A program made the position numbers and the translations under genes. A DNA stretch of 64,000 nucleotides from NCBI RefSeq assembly GCF_964340395.1, contig NC_135568.1:4631803-4695802 (forward strand), written 5' to 3'. The notes under the pieces are model-generated. The model searched no databases. It was not told where the DNA came from and worked only from the letters and a program-made list of their open reading frames with translations. Every line of letters starts with the position of its first letter. Position 1 is the first letter of the stretch. Below, piece after piece: positions 55,270 through 64,000 of this stretch. The DNA is from Glandiceps talaboti. Its lineage: Eukaryota > Hemichordata > Enteropneusta > Spengelidae.

Positions 55270-55500
55270 TTACCACATGTACATTTATGGCACAAATTTT
55301 ATGGGTACATTTGGTATGTTTAAATTATTACATGAATGGATTACATAAAATGATCCAAGTTAATAATAGTTATAAATGGAGGTATTAAAGATTACTGAAG
55401 GCATAATGAGGAAATGAAAGACTGTTAGTTGTGATGTCAGAATGAAAATCATAGAATAAACATTTCGAATGGTAACAATTTGGGAATAGACAGTTTACAG
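55270..55500 (+). repeat. Dispersed repeat R5, copy 1
   Basis: TTTATGGCACAAATTTTATG, then AGACTGTTAGTTG and ATTTCGAATGGTAACAAT, parallel 56.69-56.90 kb. Type unknown. Confidence 0.45.
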
Positions 55501-56027
55501 TGTATGATGTAAAGATGTATGCTTCACTTGGAATTAAATATGGCCACTACATGTACTTGTGAGTACTTGCGTAGGAATGTGGAAGGAGATGTTAATCCCC
55601 TTTCTACCGGGATGGGGTGGGGTAGGAAAAGGAGAGGGAGAAGGGTATTTGTTTGTACACAAAGAAATACCCTCTTGGAAAAACAGGATTGACTTCCTGG
55701 TCTCACATGAAACACTACATACAAACTTCTTTTTTCACATGGATAAATTGTAGAAAATTCTAAAAAAATGTGTGAAAAGGTACCTGTTTACTGCACCGTT
55801 GTTTGTTAAATTGTAGCTGCCATCATATCTCCTTGACCTGAAAACCAACTATCTTGTCTTAAGAACTGTTACTTATATACTGATTCAGTAACCCACACTC
55901 CCAAAAGTTGTTATCAAGCATTCGACATGTTTTAAATTTGCATAATTACATGTAAATTATCGCATGCATATACTTCACATGCTTTATGTGTTAACCTCTG
56001 TGTTCATCTCAGCTCTGAGTGTACACT

Positions 56028-56372
56028 TACATAATGACTTCATTTGAATAACGTCATGGTTGTAATCAGGTTATTGGGTGCATATTTACGTAATGACTTC
56101 ATTTGAATAACGTCATGGTTGTAATCAGGTTATTGGGTGCATATTTACATAATGACTTCATTTGAATAACGTCATGGTTGTAATCACGTTATTGGGTGTA
56201 CATTTACATAATGACTTCATTTGAATAATATCACTTGTGATCAGGATTATTGGGTGCATATTTACATAATGACTTCATTTGAATAACGTCATGGTTGTAA
56301 TAAGGTTATTGGGTGTAAATTTACATAATGACTTCATTTGAATAATGTCATGATTGTAATCAGGTTATTAGG
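56028..56372 (+). repeat. 60-bp minisatellite, about six copies
   Basis: Unit: TAATGACTTCATTTGAATAA then CGTCATGGTTGTAATCAGGT and TATTGGGTGCATATTTACA. Copies are highly similar, with small changes in the fourth and last. Confidence 0.93.
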
Positions 56373-56684
56373 CACACATTATCAAATTGTAATTACCAAA
56401 TTGTTCATGGTTCTTAAAACAAGTGTTGATTTGAGGGCTAGGAAGTATAATGTACATGTATGATGACAGCTAACAATGTAACAACACTATCAACAGCATA
56501 GTAAATGGGGTAGTGACAAGATTAAATAAAAATACAGACATAGTCACTAGACAGTATACTATGTAAACACTATTCACCCAGAAATTTATGACTATACTGA
56601 AGTGATATTTCCACAAATAGGTACATTGTATTTATAGGAAATCGAATGTTTTGTAAAAATGAAGGTACTGCTGAATATATACGT

Positions 56685-56900
56685 GTACATTTGTGGCACA
56701 AATAGTATGAATTCATTTGCATAAAAGGACTGTATGTAAACTGATCAAAGTGTTGATAATATTTATATTAAAATGAAAGTAATAATAATATAAGTTTACT
56801 GAATCTTAGTGAAAGCGTATAAAAGACTATTTGTTAGTTGATATATCTAGAAAACAGTAGCATTACTATTTCAAATGGAAACAATATTTAAACTTCATCT
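56685..56900 (+). repeat. Dispersed repeat R5, copy 2
   Basis: TTTGTGGCACAAATAGTATG, AAGACTATTTGTTAGTTGA and ATTTCAAATGGAAACAAT match 55.27-55.50 kb in order. Confidence 0.45.
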
Positions 56901-57363
56901 TTTTGCTGTAGTAGATCTATACAATCTACCTGAGTTCCCTAGTCATTTTACGTGGGTTCCCACCCCAAATTATGATAATGCGTTAGGAGCTGTACCAGTT
57001 TTCCCTTTTCTGTTAATGGGGTTCCTCAATCTCCGAAAAACACCCTGACTGCATTGTACTAGACATGACATGTAAACAATACACATACATGTTGTCCTGT
57101 CCACACTACAGAGTTTGATGCAAATTGTTGAATATACAAGTATGCCAGTGAGTTTTTAAGGCCAAGTACCTGCAATACTAACAGTAGCCATTTTCTTTTA
57201 TAAAATAATATGATGTTGTATATGTTCTTTCTGTAAGGCATTGACAACATAAACACTTAAACTCTTGAGACACTAAATACACAAACTTGATATATAGTAG
57301 TCACAACATTGCCTACACAATCATAAAGTTGAATAACAGTACTAAATGATAACATAATCGAAC

Positions 57364-57532
57364 TAGTCTAGTTTCTGATGACGATACTCCGATTTTACAT
57401 TACGTTATCTTCATACATAGTCTAGTTCCTGATGACCGCATTCCTATTTTACACTACGTTATCTTCATACTTTACTAATGTATGAAGATAATGTAGTGTA
57501 AAATCGGAATACAGTCGTCAGGAACTAGACTA
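57364..57532. repeat. 53-bp hairpin with a tandem extra arm
   Basis: Three 53-bp units: two direct (57364-57416 and 57418-57470) and one inverted (57480-57532). The second and third are separated by a 9-nt loop, TTTACTAAT. Units start TAGTCTAGTTCCTGATGAC and end ATCTTCATAC. Such an A-A-A' order can arise when a hairpin is templated during replication, or it may be a MITE remnant. Confidence 0.85.
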
Positions 57533-57799
57533 TAAACGAACGGGCATGCAATTATTCATTGTTGCAATTTATGCAAATAAACCCCATCTACATTGTATTG
57601 TATTGTATTGGCATAACATATAAAGTGATGTCTAAGAAAACAAACAAACCAGGGTAACTGTAGGAGGTGCCAAGTTTGCTATTTCAAATTATGATTGAAG
57701 TTATCAGTACTAATGCATACAGTTGTGGCACTCTTTTGGTATGACGCTACTAAATTTTGTCCATAGTAATATGTTGTAGTAGTTCATTGTTTATTTTTC

Positions 57800-58017
57800 A
57801 ATTCATGAGACCTGCAATAGCATTTTACTTCCTGCTAGAGAGTCAAAATAGAACAAGAAGGTCAACTTACATTGTATTCTCACACATGCCTATAATGATG
57901 CATGCGAAGTGTGTGCAGCAGAAGTTATGGTGTCAACCAAGGAATCAAATGTTCATTATTTTCATGATGCTCCTAGGTAATAATATTCTATTTCAGGTAG
58001 CAAGAATTGCAAGCACT
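57800..58017 (+). repeat. Dispersed repeat R1, copy 1
   Basis: Contains CTAGAGAGTCAAAATAGAAC, GTCAACCAAGGAATCAAATG and ATTATTTTCATGATGCTCCT. The same order recurs inverted at 51.66-51.86 kb and, diverged, in KPNB1 intron 19. Family type unknown; no TIR or poly(A) tail was identified. Confidence 0.7.
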
Positions 58018-58259
58018 TAGTGCATGAACATATCTTATATCTTTCCCAATATTGACACTCCTCTTCAGCAATCTGTTTAACTTGTACAACCAGCACATCA
58101 GAAGTGTCTGATACAATTGATTGTGCTCCTTGTGGCTTCTTCAACAAGAAAGACATCAGTTGTTGTGTGGCAATGCAATCAACCATCTGGAAAGTCTTTT
58201 ATATTACCTTTACAGATACCAGATAATACTTAGGGGCCACACATAGGTCATGAAAGTGG

Positions 58260-58742
58260 GGCATTGGCCAAGCTGATTAAAATCCGATGTAGTGTACACG
58301 TCACTTTTTGGCTGTTATGTTTACTGTTGTTTGTTCTTTTGTAAGTGCTTGTTATATACATCTGAGACAATACCTTAGGTTTTCCCAAACCTTATCTCAT
58401 ATTTACAAGTAGCCAACCAGAATCTTACAATATAGCACACAACGTTTGAAATTGAAGAAAGACAATGACCAAACATAAACAATAACATCGTTATCTGCGC
58501 TCATGCTCTCTGTGAACAGAACGCTCTTAAGTACTGTACCCATATGTTTCTGTGTATTACATGTTTTCATTGGTTGAGTGAATTCACTCGGCACTTTCGT
58601 GTGGCCCAGGAAAACCTATGGTATATTGTGTCAGATGTATGTAATGAGCCCACACAAAAGAACAAACAACAGTAAATGTAACAGCCAAAAAGAAATCACG
58701 CCCTGTACACTACATCGGATTTAAATCACATTGGGCATTGGC
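58260..58742. mobile_element. Long-TIR element M8
   Basis: Arms of about 80 bp at 58260-58342 and 58653-58742 are inverted copies. Paired segments include AATCCGATGTAGTGTACA, TTTTTGGCTGTTA and TTTACTGTTGTTTGTTCTTT. The interior of 310 bp has no recognised coding sequence. A MITE or foldback transposon is the likely source; no second copy was seen. Confidence 0.8.
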
Positions 58743-60309
58743 AGAAGATTTTAACTTGAACGCAAACTAATATCAACATCCTCTCTAAAATTTCTTACAA
58801 ATCGTTACACAACAATGAAATAACACAAATTGTCTTAAATCTCACAAAATGCAAAAACATGTGTTATAGTTATACTGATAAAAAGAATAAATAGAAAAGA
58901 ATAGAAATATGAAAAAATAAAAACCTTGCTATCCATCCAACCCTTACGAGCTAAAAAATTATTTGACTAAATAAAGTTTGATCTTTTTTCCTGTACTTGT
59001 TTCTATGTTATTTGTATTCAAGGGCTGCTTTTTAACTGCCTTCTAACTTAATTGACCAAAATTGTATTGTTTCAGACAGCACAATATTAAATCAGTATGT
59101 AGTGCTATGAATACAAAACCTGTATTTAGTGAGGAAAAAATAGCTCTCTTATAGACATTTTAGTGTATTTTAGTGTGATGCATTTACTATAGCGAAAAAC
59201 ATTTCTCAACTTGACAACTTTTTTTTTTGGAAATAGTGTATTGTGGAATACAAAACAAAGTCCATTAAAAGTAGAATCGTTTATGTAGAATGAGAACTAA
59301 AGTGGTTGAGAACCTCCTGCCCAACTAATAGATTAAAAGAAGTACAAACTTACTCCTAAGTTTTTTATCGTACAATTAATCTCGCCCTCTCATTTATCAC
59401 TACATGAATTGAATTATTAGTGACTTGGATTCTTTTATTTATACATGTACTCCATTCATGCAACAGGTGCTACAAATTTATCATTCTTATTTCACGTATT
59501 GATACCAAATTAATTCAGAAATTAATTCAGAAATTAAGATACAGTTGCAATTTGTACAACACCCGAGTGCATTACTGTTAAAAGTAGGAGGAAACCGAAG
59601 TAACTGTGGAAAACCTGTGTTAATGTTTGGTAGGGTAAAACTGAGCATCACCCTTCTTCCAGGAAATTTTGAATCAAACCCAGCCAACTCTGAGTGTTTT
59701 TGAATGCAGACTGCAGTGGTAAGACATGCTGGTAAGAGGATACAAGCTAATCGCTCTAAAACTGACAACAGATTGCAAACATGAAAACTACTACAATGCG
59801 TGATATTTGACTGGAAAGAAATGGAGTGTAACTAACTGTTCACACTGGATTTTAATGGAAGAAGTAATTGATGTGGTGATATCCTATATACAAGGTTAAA
59901 AATGTTCCATTAGTGACAAGTTTCAGTGTTTAAATCTTAAGTGATTTCAAGAGAACTATACGAGAGCATACATGTACAGATGTACATGTACTACTACGAA
60001 TAATCACACAAGAAAGTGTTTACATGGTAATATCCTACCTAAAACATGTAGACATGTAAACTGTACTAGTTTTCACACTTCCAAGAAAGAATTTATGTGA
60101 TAATATTGTGCCTATAAGGTTAAAAATGTTTCATAAATGACAAGTTTCAATGTTATGAAATCTTAAGGGATTTCAAGAGAGCTGTATAGGTTTACTAGTT
60201 TTCACCCTTACAAGAAATAATTTATGAGATAATATTCTGCCTAAAACATGTACGGGGTTAAAATGCTGCATTTGTGATGAATTTCATATTTATGAAGTCT
60301 GTTATGATT

Positions 60310-60545
60310 TCCATGTTTAGTTGTCGGTGGGCAAGTGGTTAGCTCGTATGCATCTTGCTTGTACAGTCTTGGTTTGAACCAGCCAAGCATCTGCCGAGTT
60401 GGTTAAAAAAGCAGGTAAGAAGGGTGATGCCCAGTTTGACCCTGGCTAACAATGCACGTTTTCCTTGGTTACTCCAGTTTACTCCTGCTTTTCATTACAA
60501 TGGCATAGTGTGGTGACCAGTCAACAAATTTCTGAATTTATTTGA
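60310..60545 (+). mobile_element. tRNA-derived SINE
   Basis: A box A-like GGGCAAGTGGTTAGCTC (about 60329) and box B GGTTTGAACC (60371-60380) are about 43 bp apart, as in a tRNA gene. The cloverleaf is not intact, and a non-tRNA body follows, ending near an AT-rich stretch at 60540. This is the layout of a tRNA-derived SINE with an internal Pol III promoter. The family is unidentified. Confidence 0.7.
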
Positions 60546-60917
60546 ATGATTAAATGTTATTATTATAATTTTTATGTGTACAACTTACAAGTTTTGCTAT
60601 ACCTCATATGACGGCTTTATTGGGATATACTAGTAACTACCAGAAGGTTCATCCTGTATATTTCTGTTCAAACAAGTTAGAGATGTAGCTAGGATTGTGC
60701 AATATTGGAGTAGCCTCCAGATTATAAGTATATTTAGGTGTAGACATGTTCATTTATTATACGAGAGTAAAATGGTCTGGTGACACTCTTGAGATTTACT
60801 GTGTTGATAAAGTACATGCAACAAGAGAGGACATTGTAAAAAGAAATTCCCATTTATGTATAAGAATGCAGATTGAATAAAAATGATGTAAATGGGAAAA
60901 AAGGCAAAAAGCATACT

Positions 60918-60926
60918 TGCATGCAT

Positions 60927-60982
<56 letters not shown>

Positions 60983-61345
60983 ACACACACACAAACATAC
61001 ACATACACATATACATACATACACACACACGCACATACATACATGCATATGTATGTACGTACGTACGTACGTATGTATGTACGTACGTACTTACGTACGT
61101 ACATACATACATACGCACATATACATACATACACATGCACATACATACATACATACATACATACATACATACATACACACATACACACACATACATACAT
61201 ACATACATACATACATACATACATACATACACATACATATACACACACAGTGCACACACACATACACACACATACATACATACATACATACATACATACA
61301 TACACATACATATACACACAATGCACACACACATACACACACATG
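60918..61345 (+). repeat. CA / CATA / ACGT compound microsatellite
   Basis: (CA)n at 60926-60974, then CATA arrays. A self-complementary block of TACG repeats (GTACGTACGTACGTACG) lies at about 61054-61100, where both strands read alike. A near-duplicate 86-bp block (CATACATATACACACA..TGCACACACACATACA) occurs twice at 61230-61345. Open frames over 200 codons here are artefacts. Confidence 0.95.
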
Positions 61346-62009
61346 TTATTAAACTGTGAGCATACAACCTCCTTCCTTATATTGGACAAACTTAATGAAC
61401 TGTTCTATTCTAAAGTTTGCAATCCCATCAATAAAACAAATAACATTATCACGCTTATTTTCATGTCTTTGTTCAGCCTGCATTAGGTCTGTTACTGTCT
61501 ACACACAGTCTCAGGAAATCAACTGTTTTCTGGTTATCAGAAGTCCCTCAGGAAAAACAGATGTATGCCTTTTAAAATTGCCTTCATCATTGCTAGTTTT
61601 CATTCACTTTTGGTTTAAGAATACTAGATAGATGTCCTTCACTACTGCTTGTTGTCATATACTATAGGTGTACATGTACATGTATGTATTTATACAAGAA
61701 TGGACCAAAAGATATGAATATGCCTTAGGGCATACATCACTGTGTTTACAGCAGGCCTATATGTATATGTCAACAGAAATACAATGTAGTCTTGATTGCA
61801 GTTTCTTGAAGCTTTTAAACGTTCATGATATGACTGACCTGAATTCGTATATTATGAAGTATTCTGTAAACACCTTTGTTGAGGCTATCATTAATCTCAA
61901 CATATTTATTATGGTAGCCCAAATGATGGTAAAAAGATATTGGTCGCGTTTTGGCTCTTTATTTGTGTGGCTGTACAACAACAACAAAAATCTATCATGT
62001 TGACTAATG

Positions 62010-62515
62010 CATACACGTATAGCCACTTATATCACTGTTTGTATTCACACCAACATATCTTTGAATAAATCTGGGGGTTCTTTGTGGACTTTATCACGTA
62101 CTATGCTCATTACTGGCTTCGTGTGAACATGGAGTTATACTTCCGTGGTATGAACATATTTATTTTGGAGACCAAACATACTAGAAAGACATTTTTCACT
62201 TAGTTTGATGGGTGTAAATATTCTACGACAGTACACATACAATAGCCACTGATATCACTTTTGTATTCACACCAACATTTATTTGAATATATCTGGAGGA
62301 GGGGGGAGGTGGGAGGAATAAGTGTGTGGAGTCTATCATGTACTGTGCTTATTAGTTTGATTCGTGACTGTAAAAGTATTTATTTTGGCATAAAAATGAT
62401 TGCAGAAAAGACATCTTTCACACCTTAGCACTTCAGTTTGATGGGTAAATTTCGATCATAGCACACGTACAAACATATAGCTTCTGATATCTCCTTTGTA
62501 TTCATACCTGTATGT
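62010..62515 (+). repeat. Long-unit tandem repeat of about 220 bp, two and a half copies
   Basis: ATAGCCACTTATATCACTG, ATAGCCACTGATATCACT and ATAGCTTCTGATATCTCC start three diverged units, each followed by TTGTATTCACACCAACAT or similar. The first two continue to AAGACATTTTTCAC and AGTTTGATGGGT. No coding signal. Confidence 0.75.
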
Positions 62516-63843
62516 ATTTGAATAATGTTTTATACACTAGGTAGTATACTATAGGTATTATTCCTTCATGTTCAGCTAAGGAAAGCATGAGTGACTTAAG
62601 GGGCCTTGTTTGTCACTCTAAGTTGCTAGACATGTGATGACAAACCCTTAGGTCCGAAGTATTTTCCAGCTGATTGAAGAAAATATTGGGGAATAATACA
62701 TACATAATGTATATAATATATGTACATGTAGGTCTCTGCAAGCATGATTTGTGAAAGTTGGAAAAAAAATAATGACAGTTTGGAATATTTTGATTCATAT
62801 TTCAAGAACTGCAGAACCAGTGATGTGGACACAGGTTGTCATGATATAGCACTGGTACCAGTGCATTTCCATGTAATGTATCTGTTCAAAGAAAATAACC
62901 TGGCTTGTGCATATATTACTGTAGCCATGGAAACTAATCCTATTCATGCAGTTTAGACTTGTTTTACAAAAATGTTGTAGATGTTGAATAATAAATCAGA
63001 AATCAGGTTATGTTTTCAATTTCTAGTTTCATTTCAATGTATAGATGTTGAACTTATTGATGTTGAATTTTCTAACCACGATCTTTTGTGTACAAGTGTG
63101 AAAGTGGACGGATGTACATTTGACGGAGGGTGGGTGGTGTGTGGGTGGGTGTGTGGGTAGGTGAATTGATATGACGTTACTCTCACTCAAAATGTGTGAC
63201 ACATGATTTAAGAATAAGATCATATGCGTATACAGAACCTGAAAGTACACGTACCTGAAGTACTATTTTATCAACTTTGCTATTAAGGACATGACATGCT
63301 ATAGTTACAAATTAGTTAGAAATCTCGTTGTGTCAGTAAATGATATTACATTGCTAGTAGTAATCTCATTTGTCATAGACTTCATATCACAAGAAGACAT
63401 TACAATGTACATGCAACGTATAACCTGATTACATCTCTGGTTTCTTTACTATACATGTAAATGCAGATTTGAATATTGAATTAATGCTACAAAAACCACA
63501 AACTCTGTAAATTTGGCCTAGATATTACTGGTTTTCATTTTGACATGAACTAATGTGTCATCTTATACCGTATTCATTGAAATAAAATTGCCTCTCAAGA
63601 AATAATTGAGACAAATTTGAAACTAGAACTGAAGAGGAAACAAATTACACAGGAGATGAATTCATCTCTTTAAATGTCAGTATGTACATTGGTAAATGAG
63701 ACTGCCTTAAACCACAGCTGTATCAGTTTCAGATCAGTATGACCGCTAAGCCAATTTGATGTGCTTCTTATGCATGTACATGTCTGATGAAGTACAAAAA
63801 TGTGATGTTCCCCTATCCCTTACTATAGTGACCAGTGTGCGCT

Positions 63844-64000
63844 TTAACCCATTCAGTACTGAAAACTTTGCTGCCAAAATTATTTGAACAAAATTCTTGT
63901 TTTTATGTATGTTTTTGGCATATATCAGCTTCATTTTAGACTGGAATTAAAGAAATGTTATTTCGTAATGAAGTAATATTATTATAACTATGAAAATGTT
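63844..64000. mobile_element. MITE M6, copy 2, cut by window end
   Basis: TTAACCCATTCAGTACTGAA, then CTGCCAAAATTATTTGAACA and ATTCTTGTTTTT, follows copy 1 in order, down to GGAATTAAAGAAATGTTATT and TGAAGTAATATT. The right end lies beyond the window. Confidence 0.75.

Noticed and set aside
60310-60385. tRNA gene
   Set aside because: Box A and box B are present but stems do not pair into a cloverleaf, and a SINE body follows.
60750-61486. Open frames of up to 205 codons on both strands
   Set aside because: Produced by CA/CATA microsatellites; composition is only H, T, Y, I or C, V, Y, M.
62744-62956. Plus-strand open frame of 70 codons
   Set aside because: No acceptor/donor pair, no recognisable motif, and normal AT-rich composition.

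Overview
The window is animal nuclear DNA. It is AT-rich, its genes are cut into many short exons with GT-AG introns, and it carries dense microsatellites, minisatellites, foldback elements and MITEs. No bacterial operon, CRISPR array or phage gene is visible. The main protein is close in sequence and length to vertebrate importin beta-1. Gene structure, repeat style and the abundant palindrome TACATGTACATGTA suggest an invertebrate bilaterian, perhaps a non-vertebrate deuterostome such as a hemichordate or cephalochordate. The species is a guess; the metazoan call is firm.

Layout. (1) 1-3.4 kb: upstream intergenic DNA with a CTCF-like site and a MITE. (2) 3.4-3.99 kb: putative promoter and 5' UTR with an E2F-like site, a YY1-like site and two CCAAT boxes in inverted repeat. 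(3) 3,986-22,851: a complete importin beta-1 gene (KPNB1) on the + strand. It has 23 exons whose phases all join, giving 877 codons plus stop (human: 876 aa). The TGA stop is split by the last intron. A 2.4-kb 3' UTR runs to the only AATAAA in that stretch (25,228). (4) About 26.5-27.96 kb: the start of a second + strand gene. One exon encodes a type II membrane anchor and a conserved motif of the MGAT5 / CCDC126 family. (5) 27.96-64 kb: no further coding exon was recognised. This is either a very long first coding intron or intron plus intergenic DNA, filled with repeats.

Repeats. At least eight inverted-repeat element families were defined by eye, several with two to four copies here. They include a hAT-like MITE with an 8-bp target duplication, a TTAA-flanked piggyBac-like MITE, a four-copy family with TIR near CGGTTTACTAAGATAGACAC, and a 360-bp near-perfect palindrome in the last KPNB1 intron with a relative at 37 kb. 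There is also a truncated LINE reverse-transcriptase C-terminus in intron 10, a tRNA-derived SINE at 60.3 kb, a satellite with a 115-bp monomer and 230-bp higher-order unit at 50.2 kb, and many simple repeats.

Function. Importin beta-1 carries importin-alpha/NLS cargo through the nuclear pore and releases it on RanGTP binding. MGAT5 is a Golgi N-glycan branching enzyme. The two are neighbours without an evident joint pathway. I found no convincing new biological system. The most unusual points are the split stop codon beside a giant hairpin, the decayed duplicates of exon boundaries before exons 12 and 20, and the repeat families.
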